Assembly (NCBI RefSeq): GCF_038502225.1
Contig: NC_091382.1
Span: 12,886,068 to 12,950,067 of the forward strand
Source of the DNA: Cherax quadricarinatus
Lineage: Eukaryota; Arthropoda; Malacostraca; Decapoda; Parastacidae
Length of the DNA: 64,000 nucleotides
Direction: 5' to 3'
This document shows, in pieces, positions 10,527 to 23,590 of the stretch. The position numbers and the translations under genes were made by a program. Under the pieces are notes generated by a model. It did no database searches. It worked only from the letters and a program-made list of their open reading frames with translations, and was not told the origin of the DNA. Position 1 is the stretch's first letter, and each line of letters starts with the position of its first letter.

Positions 10527-12379
10527 GGTATACTATCACAAATCCGACAGTCAGTTATTCGGTTCCTTCAGTTATTCGGCACTAATTTTGGCTAGCATAA
10601 TTTGAAATTTCCATGATTGGCACACCAACCTGCTGCTACTGTTTGGTGGTGCTACTTGTTGCATAAGTCATTCTAATTTTCTTTTCTCCATTTATTGTTA
10701 TAACCTGCTTACTTTTAGCCCTAGCCATGGTTCAATGAATAAAAAAATGCTTTTCGTTGTGTAAAGCACTTACGCTGTACATTGTCCATTAAGGTAAGGT
10801 GGCTTTGAAGCCACTGTCAGTTGCCATTAGCTCAGTCTCATGATGCAGGAGAATATGCTTTATTATTATGCTAATATCAACACTACAGCTTATTACCTAT
10901 CACAATTGATCTAATATGAAATAATAAAAAATATAAATAATATAAACATGTTAAATACTCCAGAATGAAAAATATTTGGCATAACACTGAGCAGTTCGAC
11001 GGAGGTATGAAGAGAACATGGTATACAAGTACCATTCTCCTATCCCTGTCTTGGGGGCTTATATTAGAGAAAACGTAGTGTAGCACAGGGCTAACTGTGA
11101 TATACACTCGTACTTCACCATAAAACAGAAACAAAAAAGCTATTTCCTCTTTATAGATTATCCAAATTGTAAGCAAGAGTAATATAAGAGGGGACTGGAG
11201 CAGTGACTAATGAACAGAGGAAATGTTATTTTACTGCTTGGTATGTCAGCGTTGTTTATCCTGGACCCTATTTTGAAATTGGCATTTGTTGAAATTTGTG
11301 TGAAATTGGTCAAATTAACAGTTTCTGACCAGTTTATTGGGTAGTTGAAACAGGTGAATGGGCGGTTTCTTGTACTCAGTCGACAGACTAGAAGTACGTA
11401 AATAAATCAAATCAAATCAAATCAAATCAAGTTTATTTTCCAAAAGGGTTACAATGTGGGGTTTACAGGATTTAGATATTGTGTGGTTTATATGTTTTAA
11501 AACAATAATTACAGAGGGAACCACTAGGACACCTAGCATTTCTAGACATTTCGGGCAGACTTAGATTAATTCGTTACATTAATTCCTTGCAAATTCTGGT
11601 ATTAAGTCTAGGTGACTACATTATAATTTGTGAGTTTAGCATTGTGAATGCTTTTGCTTTGGCACAATACCAAGTGTCTATGTTGGAGTATCATAGGCAA
11701 ACTTATGACTAGCTAGGATTCATTCACTGTGTTTATAGTCAGTGGGTGAGTGAGTGTAATTGTGAATCACCAGGTGGTTATCATGTAAGTTTATTCAGGA
11801 ATACACAAATACAGTTACATAGATTATCATACATAGCAGCGTATGTATAGAGAGCCTGGGATAACCCAAAAAAGTGAAAGTGACTTATTTCCAGTACCTG
11901 GCTTGTGCTTACCATACATGATTTTTGGTAAATATTTTTTTTTTCTCGGTTGTTTGTTGGGCTATCTCATTGAAACTTGGGCAATGTATGATTGAATGAT
12001 GCTTCTTAACGTACACCAAAAATAAAAAGACCGACGGTAAATAAGGGAGTTCACTTCTCAGCCATTAACCTCCTCTTTGCGGTATATTTTCGTACGGTTT
12101 TTATGGTTGCATACTCGTGTTTTGGTCTCATTTGATGGAGTGGAAGATATATTACAGAAATAGACATGATTTTGATTGCTTTCATGATGAAAAGTACCTT
12201 GAAATTGAGCTCAAAGTAGCGGAAATGTTCGATTTTTGCTGATATTCAGTGAACTTTGTTAAAGTCGGTAGGTTAATTTTATTAAGTGTATTCTAACCTA
12301 GCCCCTCTGTAATCCGGCAAACTCAGTAATGCGGCACACTACAGGGCCTAATGATACAGGATTTGTGATGGAGGACCTG
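10527..12379. mobile_element. Unit 1 pogo/Tigger-like DNA element with L2-like tail
   Basis: Left end GGTATACTATCACAAATCC; right end is the inverted counterpart GGATTTGTGATGGAGGACC. Subterminal 'aatccggca...gcggcac' sequence is typical of Tigger/pogo ends as I recall them. Flanking TA bases and interrupted CR1 coding on both sides mark the insertion. A minus-strand L2-like 3' end lies at about 11404-11795. No transposase ORF. Confidence 0.7.
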
Positions 12380-12396
12380 TATTACATTTGCCATTT

Positions 12397-12798
12397 TCTT
12401 TACAAAGATTCTTTCCTAAGTTTTTTGACTAAGATTCTTTAGTAAGATTCTTTACTAAGATTCTTCACTAAGATTCTTTATTATGATTCTTTACTAAGAT
12501 TCTTTACTATGATTCTTTACTATGATTCATTACTAAGATTCTTTACTTTCTTTATTAAGATTTTTGACTAAGACTCTTTACTTAAGATTCTTTGACTAAG
12601 ATTCTTTACTAAGATTCTTTACTATGATTTTTTACTCTGAAGATTCTTTACTATGATTCTTTACTAAGACTCTTTTCTAAGATTCTTTACTATGATTCTT
12701 TACTAAGATTCTTTACTACGATTCTTTACTAAGATTCTTTACTAAGATTCTTTACTAAGATTCTTTACTATGATTCTTTGCTAAGATTTTTTACTAAT
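12397..12798. repeat. Unit 1 terminal 13-bp minisatellite block (long form)
   Basis: About 400 bases of GATTCTTTACTAA-type repeats, directly after the short resumption of CR1 (ttacatttgccattttc). Confidence 0.93.
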
Positions 12799-12800
12799 AT

Positions 12801-14255
12801 AAGAGCATAAGAATGAAGGAATACTGCAACAGGCCTATTGACCCATGTAGAGCCGGTCCAGGTCCCTACCCACCGATTAGCCCATTGACCCACCCAGTCT
12901 GGTCACCTCCACTCATGGAACGAGCACTGCACCAGACTCAGCAGCGCAACCTAGTCAGGTCCAACTCGCACCCACACACACCCACTCATGTATTTGTCTA
13001 ACCTATTTTTAAAGCTTCAGAACGTTTTAGCCTCAATAACTGTACTCGGGAGTTTATTCCAGTCATCCACAACTCTATTACCAAACCAGTGCTTTCCTAT
13101 ATTCTTCCTGAATCTGAATTTTTTCAACTTGAAACCATTGCTGCGAGTCCTGTCTTGACTGAAATTTTTCAGTATGCTGTATACATCCCCTTTATTTAGT
13201 CCTGTTTTCCGTTTATACACCTCGATCATATCTGCCCTAATTCTACTCCATTCGAGGGAATGCAGATTCAGGGCCCTCAGTCTATCCTTATAGAGAAGAT
13301 TTCTGTTACATGGGATCAACTTTGTCATCTTCCTCTGTACGTTTTCCAGTGCAATTATGTCCATTGCATTACGGTGACCATAACTGAGCAGCATAGTCTA
13401 AATGAGGCCTAACCAAGGATATACAGAGTTGAAGAACAACCTGAGGACTTCTATTATTGTTAGCTTTATTGCGAACACTAATGCACTGTTGTCTTTGTTT
13501 TAGGGTTCTGCTAACTAGAACTTCTAAATCCTTTTCGCAGTCATTAGTATTTAGATCTTCATTATTTAGTTCACATGAGGCATGGTTATTTACCTGTCCA
13601 ACATTTAGAACTTTGTATTTGTCTATATTAAACTGTATCTACACTTCTTTGACCATTACATCAGTCTATTCTAATCATCCTGGAGTGCTCTATTGTCTCA
13701 TTAGAATGAACTGGACAGCCTATTTTGGTGTTATCAGCAAATTTGCTTATGTCGCTATTTATTCCCTCATCTATGCCATTTATGTAAATTGTGAACAACA
13801 ACGGGCCAAACACTGACCCTTTAGGAACACTGCTTCTGATGTGCCTCCACTCTGATTTCTCCCCATTAATGCAAACTCTCCGTTGCCTATTTATCAGCCA
13901 TGCCTCTACACAGGAAAAAATTTCTCCTCCTATTCTGTGTGCCTTTAGTTTCCTCAATAGCCTCTGATGTGGAACTCTATAGAAAGCCTTACTGAAGTCC
14001 ATATACACAATATCATATTCATTACCAAGATCTTCCTCCTCAAACACCTTAGAGAAAAAAGTTAGTAAATTCGTAAGACAAGAACACCCCTTTGTAAAAC
14101 CATGTTGAGATTCATTAATCATTCTTTTCCAATCAAGATGGCTACGAATTGCTTTAGCAATTATTGATTCCATAAATTTTCCTACTTTGGAGGTAAGGCT
14201 TATTGGTCCATAGTTTGAAGCCAAGGACATGTCACCTGCCTTGTAAATAGGCATA
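12801..14255 (-). pseudogene. Unit 2 (type A) CR1-like RT remnant
   Basis: One of the better preserved copies. The RT core is one open frame at 14254-13661 (197 residues) from PIYKAGD to the residues after FADN. The C-terminal domain is open at 13394-13017 (LLSYGHRNAMDIIALENVQR through WNKLPS). The connecting region at about 13400-13660 is frameshifted. The 3' UTR and the terminus (aagagcataagaatgaagg) lie at 12801-13010. The catalytic FADN would not be expected to support RT activity. Confidence 0.88.
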
Positions 14256-16107
14256 GGTATACTATCACAAATCTGGCAGTCAGTTATTCGGTTCCTTCAG
14301 TTATTCGGCACTAATTTTGGCTAGCATAATTTGAAATTTCCATGATCTGCACACCAACCTGCTACTACTGTTTCGTGGTGCTACTTGTTGCATAAGTCAT
14401 TCTAATTTAATTTTCTCCATTTATTGTTATAACCTGCTTACTTTTAGCCCTAGCCATGGTTCAATGAATAAAAAATGATTTTCCTTGTGTAAAGCACTTA
14501 CACAGTACATTGTCCATTAAGGTAAGGTGGCTTTGAAGCCACTGTCAGTTGCCATTAGCTCAGTCACATGATGCAGGAGAATATGCTTTATTATTATGCT
14601 AATATCAACACTACAGCTTATTACCTATCACAATTGATCTAATATGACATAATAAAAAATATAAATAATATAAACATGTTAAATACTCCAGAATGAAAAA
14701 TATTTGGCATAACACTGAGCAGTTCGACGGAGGTATGAAGAGAACATGGTATACAAGTACCATTCTCCTATCCCTGTCATGGGGGCTTATATTAGACAAA
14801 ACGTAGTGTAGCACAAGGCTAACTGTGATATACACTCGTACTTCACAATAAAACAGAAACAAAAAAGCTATTTCCTCTTAATAGATTATCCAAATTATAA
14901 GCAAGAGTAATATAAGAGGGGACTGGAGCAGTGACTAATGAACAGAGGAAATGTTATTTTACTGCTAGGAATGTCAGCGTTGTTTATCCTGGACCCTATT
15001 TTGAAATTGGCATTTGTTGAAATTTGTGTGAAATTGGTCAAATTGACAATTTCTGTCCACTTTATTGGGTAGTTGAAACAGGTGAATGGGCGGTTTCTTG
15101 TACTCAGTCGACAGACTAGAAGTACGTAAATAAATCAAATCAAATCAAATCAAATCAAGTTTATTTTCAAAAGGGTTACAATGTGGGGTTTACAGGATTT
15201 GGATATTGTGTGGTTTACATGTTTTAAAATATTAATTACAGAGGGACCCACTAGGACACCTAGCATGGCTAGACATTTCGGGCAGACTTAGATTAATTCG
15301 TTACATTAAATCCTTGCAAATTATGGTATTAAGTCCAGGTGACTGCATTATAATTTGTGAGGTGAGCATTGTGAATGCTTTTGTTTTGGCACAACACCAA
15401 GTGTCTATGCTGGAGTATCATAGGCAAACTTATGACTGGCTAGGATTCATTCACTGTGTTTATAGTCAATGGGTGAGTGAGTGTAATTGTGAATCACCAG
15501 GTGGTTATCATGTAAGTTTATTCAGGAATACACAAATACAGTTACATAGATTATCATACATAGCAGCTTATGTATAGAGAGCCTGGGATAACCCAAAAAA
15601 GTGAAAGTGACTTATTTCCAGTACCTGGCTTGTGCTTACCATACATGATTTTTGGTAAATATTTTTTTTTCTCGGTTGGTTGTTGGGCTACCTCATTGAA
15701 ACTTGGGCAATGTATGATTGAATGATGCTTCTTAACGTACACCAAAAATAAAAAAGACCGACGGTAAATAAGGGAGTTCACTTCTCAGCCATTAACCTCC
15801 TCTTTGAGGTATATTTTCGTATGGTTTTTATGGTTGTATACTCGTTTTTTGGTCTCATTTGATAGAATGGAAGATATATTACAGAAATAGACATGATTTT
15901 GATTGCTTTCATGAAGAAAAGTACCTTGAAATTGAGCTCAAAGTAGCGGAAATGTTCGATTTTTGCTGATGTTCAGTGAACTTTGTTAAAGTCGGTAGGT
16001 TAATTTTATTAAGTGTATTCTAACCTAACCCCTCTGTAATCCGGCAAACTCAGTAATGCGGCACACTACAAGGCCTGATGATACAGGATTTAGTGATGGA
16101 GGACCTG
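14256..16107. mobile_element. Unit 2 pogo/Tigger-like DNA element with L2-like tail
   Basis: Same TIR pair and TA junctions as in unit 1. The minus-strand L2-like tail begins with 'atcaaatcaaatcaaatc' at about 15133 and extends to about 15515. Small conserved ORFs inside (for example 15554-15781) are shared only because the units are recent copies. Confidence 0.7.
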
Positions 16108-16123
16108 TATTACATTTGCCATT

Positions 16124-16370
16124 TTCTTTACAAAGATTCTTTCCTAAGTTTTTTGACTAAGATTCTTTACTAAGATTCTTTAGTAAGATTCATCACTAAG
16201 ATTCTTTATTATGATCCTTTACTAAGATTCTTTACTATGATTCTTTACTATGATTCATTACTAAGATTCTTTTCTAAGAGTCTTTATTAAGATTTTTGAC
16301 TAAGATTCTTTATTAAGATTCTTTACTATGATTCTTTACTAAGATTCTTTACTAAGATTCTTTACTAAGA
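16124..16370. repeat. Unit 2 terminal minisatellite block (short form)
   Basis: About 247 bases of the 13-bp repeat. The short form always precedes a type B unit, as here. Confidence 0.93.
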
Positions 16371-17820
16371 TAAGAACATAAGAATTAAGGAATACTGCAA
16401 AAGGCCTACTTACCCATGCAGAGCCGGTCCATGTCCCTACCCCCCGATTAGCCCAATGACCCACCCAGTCCGCTCACCTCCACTCATGGAAGGAGCACGG
16501 CACCAGACCCAGAAGCACAACCTCACAAACTCACACCCACCCACACCCACTCATGTAATTATTAACCTATTTTTAAAATTGCAGAACGTTTTAGCCTCAA
16601 TATCTGTACTTGGGAGTTTATTCCACTCATCCACAACTCTATTACCAAACCAGTGCTTTCCTATATTCTTCCTGAATCTGAATTTTTCCAACTTGAAACC
16701 ATTGCTGCGAGTCCTGTCTTCACTGGAATTTTTTAGAACGCTGTTTACATCCCCTTTATTTATTTCTGTTTTCCATTTATACACCTCGATCATATCCCCC
16801 CTAATTCTATGCCTTTCGAGGGAGTGCAGATTCAGGGTCCTCAGTCTATCCTCACAAGGAAGATTTCTGTTACATGGGATCAACTTTGTCATCTTCCTCT
16901 GTACGTTTTCCAGTGCAATTATGTCCATTGTATTACGGTGACCAAAACTGAGCAGCATAGTCTAAAGGAGCCCTAACCAAGGATATATAGAGTTGAAGAA
17001 CAACCTGAGGACTTCCATTATTGTTATCTTTATTGCGAACACTAAAGCACTGTTGTCTTGGTTTTAGGGTTTTGCTAAATAGAAGTCCTAAATTCTTTTT
17101 TGCAATAATTAGTATTAAGATCTACATTATTTAGTTTATATGTGGCATGGTTATTTACCTGTCCAACATTCAGAACTTTCCATTTGTCTATATTAAACTG
17201 TATCTGCCACTTCTCTGACAATTACATCAGTCTATTCAAATCATCCTGGAGTGCTGTATTGTCTCTTTTGAATGACTTTGACAGCCTATTTTGTGTCATC
17301 AGCAAATTTGCTTATGTCGCTGTTTATTCCCTCATCTACGTCATTTATGTAAATTGTAAACAACTACGGGCCAAACACTGACCCTTGAGGAACACTGCTT
17401 GTGACGTTCCTCCATTCTGATTTCTCCCCATTTATGCAAACTCTCTGCTGCCTATTTATCAGCCATGCCTCTACACAGGAAAAAATTTCTCTTCCTATTC
17501 GGTGTGCCTTTAGTTTCCTCAATAGCCTCTGATGTGGAAGTCTATCAAGAGCCTTACTGAAGTCCATATACACAATATCATATTCATTACCAAGATCTAC
17601 CTCCTGAAACACCTTAGTGAAAAAAGTTAGTAAATTTGTAAGACAGGAACGCCCCATTGTAAAACCGTGTTGAGATTCATTAATCAATCTGTGCCGATCA
17701 AGATGGCTACAAATTGTTTCAGCAATTATTGCTTCCATAAATTTTCCCACTATGGAGGAAAGGCTTATTGGTCTATAGTTCAAAGCCAAGGACCTATCAC
17801 CTGCCTTGTAAATAGGCATA
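16371..17820 (-). pseudogene. Unit 3 (type B) CR1-like RT remnant
   Basis: Type B diagnostic features: MIEVYKWKTEINKGDV in the C-terminal domain (16958-16551), and HLDRHRLINESQHGF with KVFQEVDLG in the RT core (17819-17364). The catalytic box is FADD, followed soon by a frameshift/stop. PIYKAGD is the first coding sequence after the DNA-element junction. Confidence 0.87.
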
Positions 17821-19672
17821 GGTCCGCCATCACAAATCCGGCAATCAGTTATTCGGTTGCTTCAGTTATTCGGCACTAATTTGGCTAGCATAATTTGAAA
17901 TTTCCATAATCGCCACACCAACCTGCTGCTACTGTTTCGTGGTGCTACTTGTTGCATAAGTCATTCTAATTTCCTTTTCTCCATTTATTGTTATAACCTG
18001 CTTACTTTTAACCCTAGCCATGGCTCAATGAATAAAAAATGCTTTTCGTTGTGTAAAGCACTTACACAGTACATTGTCCATTAAGGTAAGGTGGCTTTGA
18101 AGCCACTGTCAGTTGCCATTACCTCAGTCTCATGATGCAGGAGAATATGCTTTATTATTATGCTAATATCAACACTACAGCTTATTACCTATCACAATTG
18201 ATCTGATATAACATAATAAAAAATATAAATAATATAAACATGTTAAATACTCCAGAATGAAAAATATTTGGCATAACACTGAGCAGTTCGACGGAGGTAT
18301 GAAGAGAACATGGTATAAAAGTACCATTCTCCTATCCCTGTCTTGGGGGCTTATATTAGAGAAAACGTATTGTAGCACAGGGCTAACTGTGATATACACT
18401 CGTACTGCACCATAAAACTGAAACAAAAAAAGCTATTTCCTCTTCATAGATTATCCAAATTGAAAGCAAGAGTAATATAAGAGGGGCCGGGAGCTGTGAC
18501 TAATGAACAGAGGAAATGTTATTTTACTGCTAGGAATGTCAGCATTGTTTATCCTGGACCCTATTTTGAAATTGGCATTTGTTGAAATTTGTGTGAAATT
18601 GGTCAAATTGACAATTTCTGACCACTTTATTTGGTAGTTGAAACAGGTGAATGGGCGGTTTCTTGTACACAGTCGACAGACTAGAAGTACGTAAATAAAT
18701 CAAATCAGATCAAATCAAATCAAGTTTATTTTCCAAAAGGGTTACAATGTGGGGTTTACAGGATTTGGATATTGTGTTGTTTACATGTTTTAAAATACTA
18801 ATTACAGAGGGAACCACTAGGACACCTAGCATGGCTAGACATTTCAGGCAGACTTAGATTAATTCGTTACATTAAATCCTTGCAAATTATGGTAATAAGT
18901 CAAGGTGAGTACATCATAATTTGTGAGTTTAGCATTGTGAATGCTTTTGTTTTCGCACAACACCAAGTGTCTATGTTGCAGTATTATAGGCAAACTTATG
19001 ACTAGCTAGGATTCATTCACTGTGTTTATAGTCAGTGGGTGAGTGAGTGTAATTGTGAACCACCAGGTGGTTATCATGTAAGTTTATTCAGGAATACACA
19101 AATACAGTTACATAGATTATTATACATAGCAGAGTATGTATAGAGAGCCTGGGATAACCCAAAAAAGTGAAAGTGACTTATTTCCAGTACCTGGCTTGTG
19201 CTTACCATACATGATTTTTGGTAAACATTTTTTTTTCTCGGTTGTTTGTTGGGCTACCTCATTGAAACTTGGGCAATGTATGATTGAATGATGCTTCTTA
19301 ACGTACACCAAAAATAAAAACGACCGACGGTAAATAAGAGAGTTCACTTCTCAGCCATTAACCTCCTCTTTGAGGTATATTTTCGTATGGTTTTTATGGT
19401 TGTATACTCGTTTTTTGGTCTCATTTGATAGAGTGGAAGATATATTACAGAAATAGACATGATTTTGATTGCTTTCATGATGAAAAGTACCTTGAAATTG
19501 AGCTCAAAGTAGCGGAAATGTTCGATTTTTGCTGATGTTCAGTGAACTTTGTTAAAGTCGGTAGGATAATTTTATTAAGTGTATTCTAACCTCACCCCTC
19601 TGTAATCCAGCAAACTCAGTAATGCGGCACACTACAGGGCCTAATGATACAGGATTTGTGATGGAGGACCTG
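17821..19672. mobile_element. Unit 3 pogo/Tigger-like DNA element with L2-like tail
   Basis: Left TIR GGTCCGCCATCACAAATCC and right TIR (inverted) CAGGTCCTCCATCACAAATC show the clearest terminal match of all units. The L2-like tail lies at about 18700-19085. Both ends sit against CR1 codons. Confidence 0.73.
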
Positions 19673-19690
19673 TATTACTTTTCCTATTTT

Positions 19691-20021
19691 CTGTACAAAG
19701 ATTCTTTCCTAAGTTTTTTGACTCAGATTCTTTAGTAAGATTCTTTACTTTAAAGATTCTTTACTACTAAGATTCTTTAATATGATTCTTCACTAAGATT
19801 CTTTATTAAGATTTTTGACTAAGACTCTTTACTAAGATTCTTTACTAAGATTCTTTACTAAGATTCTCTACTATGATTTTTTACTAATATTCTTTACTAA
19901 GATTCTTTACTAAGATTCTTTACTAAGAGATTCTTTATTAAGATTCTTTACTATGATTCTTTACTAAAATTCTTTACTAAGATTCTTTACTAAGATTCTT
20001 TACTAAGATTCTTTACTAAGA
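19691..20021. repeat. Unit 3 terminal minisatellite block (long form)
   Basis: About 330 bases of the 13-bp repeat, with some irregular units (for example 'actttaaagattc', 'actactaagattc'). It precedes an A-core unit, as long blocks do. Confidence 0.92.
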
Positions 20022-21473
20022 TAAGAACATAAGAATTAAGGAATACTGCAACAGGCCTATTACCCATGTAGAGCCGGTCCATGTCCCTACCCTCCGATTA
20101 GCCCAATGACCCACCCAGTCTGGTCACCTCCACTCATGGAAGGAGCACTGCACCAGACCCAGCAGCACAACCTAGTCACCAACTCGCACCCACCCACACC
20201 CACTCATGTATATTTTTAACCTATTTTTAAAATTGACAGAACGTTTTAGCCTCAATATCTGTACTCGGGAGTTTATTCCACTCATCCACAACTCTATTAC
20301 CAAACCAGTGCTTTCCTATATTCTTCCTGAATCTGAATTTTTCCAACCCGAAACCATTGCTGCGAGTCCTGTCTTGACTGGAATTTTTCAGTATGCTGTA
20401 TACATCCCCTTTATTTAGTCCTGTTTTCCGTTTATACACCTCGATCATATCTGCCCTAATTCTATGCCTTTCGAGGGAGTGCAGATTCAGGGCCTCAGTC
20501 TATCCTTATAGAGAAGATTTCTGTTACATGGGATCAACTTTGTCATCTTCATCTGTACGTTTTCCAGTGCAATTATGTCCATTGCTTTACGGTGACCATA
20601 ACTGAGCAGCATAGTCTAAATGAGGCCTAACCAAGGATATACAGAGTTGAAGAACAACCTGAGGACTTCTATTATTGTTAGCTTTATTGCGAACGCTAAT
20701 GCACTGTTGTCTTGGCTTTAGGGTTCTGCTAACTAGAACTCATAAATCCTTTTTGCAGTCATTAGTATTTAGATCTTCATTATTTAGTTCATGTGAGGCA
20801 TGGTTATTTACCTGTCCAACATTTAGAACTTTGCATTTGTCTATATTAAACTGTATCTACACTTCTTTGACCATTACATCAATCTATTCTAATCATCCTG
20901 GAGTGCTCTATTGTCTCATTAGAATGAACAGGACAGCATGTTTTGGTGTTATCAGCAAATTTGCTTGTGTCGCTGTTTATTCCCTTATCTATGACATTTA
21001 TGTAAATTGTGAACAACAACGGGCCAATCACTGACCATTTAGGAACACTGCTTGTGATGTGCCTCCACTCTGATTTCTCCCCATTTATGCAAACTCTCTG
21101 CTACCTCTTTATCAGCCATGCCTTTACACAGGAAAAAATTTCTCCTCCTATTCTGTGTGCCTTTAGTTTCCTCAATAGCCTCTGATGTGGAACTTTATCG
21201 AAAGCCTTACTGAAGTCCATATACACATTATCATATTCATTACCAAGATCTACCTCCTCAAACACATTAGAGAAAAAAGTTGGTAAATTCGTAAGAAAAG
21301 AACGCCCCTTTGTAAAACCATGTTGAGATTCATTAATCATTCTTTTCCGATCAAGATGGCTACGAATTGCTTTGGCAATTATTGATTCCATAAATTTTCA
21401 TATTTTGGAGGTAAGGCTTATTGGTCCATAGTTCGAAGCCAACCACATGTCACCTGCCTTGTAAATAGGCATA
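20022..21473 (-). pseudogene. Unit 4 (A/B chimeric) CR1-like RT remnant
   Basis: The 3' UTR side (20022 to about 20300) looks type B ('aagaattaagg', 'atatctgtactc', 'ccactcatcc'). The C-terminal domain and RT core are type A (RKTGLNKGDVYS at 20448-20227, AKAIRSHLDRKRMINE at 21391-21101, FADN). The core has extra damage: a stop follows the W-L-I-K-R stretch and several private substitutions occur. Confidence 0.83.
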
Positions 21474-23327
21474 GGTATACCATAAAAAATCCGGCAATCA
21501 GTTATTCAGTTCCTTCAGTTATTCGGGACTAATTTTGGCTAACATAATTTTAAATTTCCATAGTCGCCACACCAACCTGCTGCTACTGTTTCGTGGTGCT
21601 ACTTGTTGCATAAGTCATTCTAATTTCCTTTTCTCCATTTATTGTTATAACCTGCTTACTTTTAGCCCTAGCCATGGTTCAATGAATAAAAAAATGCTTT
21701 TCGTTGTGTTAAGCACTTACACCGTACATTGTGCATTAAGGTAAGGTTTCTTTGAAGCCACTGTCAGTTGCTATGAGCTCAGTCTCATGATGCAGGAGAA
21801 TATGCTTTATTATTATGTTAATATCAACACTACAGCTTATTGCCTATTACATTTGATCTTATATGACATAATAAAAAATATAAATAATATGAACATGTTA
21901 AATACTCCAGAATGAAAAATATTTGGCATAACATTCAGCAGTTCGACGGAGGTATGAAGAGAACATGGTATACAAGTACCATTCTCCTATCCCTGTCTTG
22001 TGGGCTTATATTAGAGAAAACGTAGTGTAGCACAGGGCTAACTGTGATATACACTCGTACCCCACCATAAAACAGAAACAAAAAAGCTATTTCCTCTTTA
22101 TAGATTATCCAAATTGAAAGCAAGAGTAATATAAGAGGGGCCTGGAGCAGTGACTAATGAACAGAGGAAATGTTATTTTACTGCTAGGAATGTCAGCGTT
22201 GTTTATCCTGGACCCTATTTTGAAATTGGCATTTGTTGAAATTTGTGTGAAATTGGTCAAATTGACAATTTCTGACCACTTTATTGGGTAGTTGAAACAG
22301 GTGAATGGGCGGTTTTTGTACTCAGTCGACTGACTAGAAGTAAGTAAATAAATCAAATCAAATTAAATCAAATCAAGTTTATTTTCAATAAGGATTACAA
22401 TGTGGGGTTTACAGGATTTGGATATTGTGTGGTTTACATGTTATAAAATACTAATTACAGATTGAGCCATTAGGACACCTAGCATGGCTAGACATATCGG
22501 GCAGACTTAGATTTATTCGTTACATTAAATCCTTGCAAATTATGGTATTAAGTCCAGGTGACTACATTATAATTTGTGAGTTTAGCATTGTGAATGCTTT
22601 TGTTTTGGCACAACACCAAGTGTCTATGTTGGAGTATCATAGACAGACTTATGACTGGCTAGGATTCATTCACTGTGCTTATAGTCAGTGGGCGAGCGAG
22701 TGAAATTGTGAACCACCAGGTGGTTATCATGTAAGTAAGTTTACAGGAATACACAAATACAGTTACATAGATTATCATACATAGCAGCGTATGTATAGAG
22801 AGCCTGGGATAACCAAAGACAGTGAACGTGACTTATTTCCAGTACCTGGCTTGTGCTTACCATATATGATTTTTGGTAAATATTTTTTTTTCTCGGTTGT
22901 TTGTTGGGTTATCTCATTGAAACATGGGCAATGTATGATTGAATGATGCTTCTAAACGTACACCAAAAATAAAAAAGTCCGACGGTAAATAAGGGAGTTC
23001 ACTTCTCAGCCATTATCCTCCTCTTTGTGGTTTATTTTCGTATGGTTTTTATGGTTGTATACTCGTTTTTTGGTCTCATTTGATAGAATGGAAGATATAT
23101 TACAGAAATAGACATGATTTTGATTGCTTTCATGATGAAAAGTACCTTGAAATTGAGCTCAAAGTAGCGGAAATGTTCGATATTTGCTAGTGTTCAGTGA
23201 ACTTTGTTAAAGTCGGAAGGTTAATTTTATTAAGTGTATTCTATCCTAACCCCTCTGTAATCCGGCAAACTCAGTAATGCGGCACACTACAGGGTCTAAT
23301 GATACAGGATTTCTGATGGAGGACCTG
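21474..23327. mobile_element. Unit 4 pogo/Tigger-like DNA element with L2-like tail
   Basis: Left end GGTATACCATAAAAAATCC is eroded compared with other units; right end GATGGAGGACCTG is intact. The L2-like tail at about 22351-22735 has a variant start (aaatcaaattaaatc) shared with unit 10. Confidence 0.68.
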
Positions 23328-23343
23328 TATTACATTTGCCATT

Positions 23344-23590
23344 TTCTTTACAAAGATTCTTTCCTAAGTTTTTTGACTAAGATTCTTTACTAAGATTCTT
23401 TATTAAGATTCTTTACTAAGATTCTTTATTAAAATTCTTCACTAAGATTCTTTATTATGATTCTTTACTATGATTCATTACTAAGATTCTTTACTAAGAT
23501 TCTTTACTAAGATTTTTGACTAAGATTCTTTATTAAGATTCTTCACTATGATTCTTTACTTAGATTCTTTACTAAGATTCTTTACTAAGA
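23344..23590. repeat. Unit 4 terminal minisatellite block (short form)
   Basis: About 247 bases of the 13-bp repeat, preceding type B unit 5. Confidence 0.93.
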
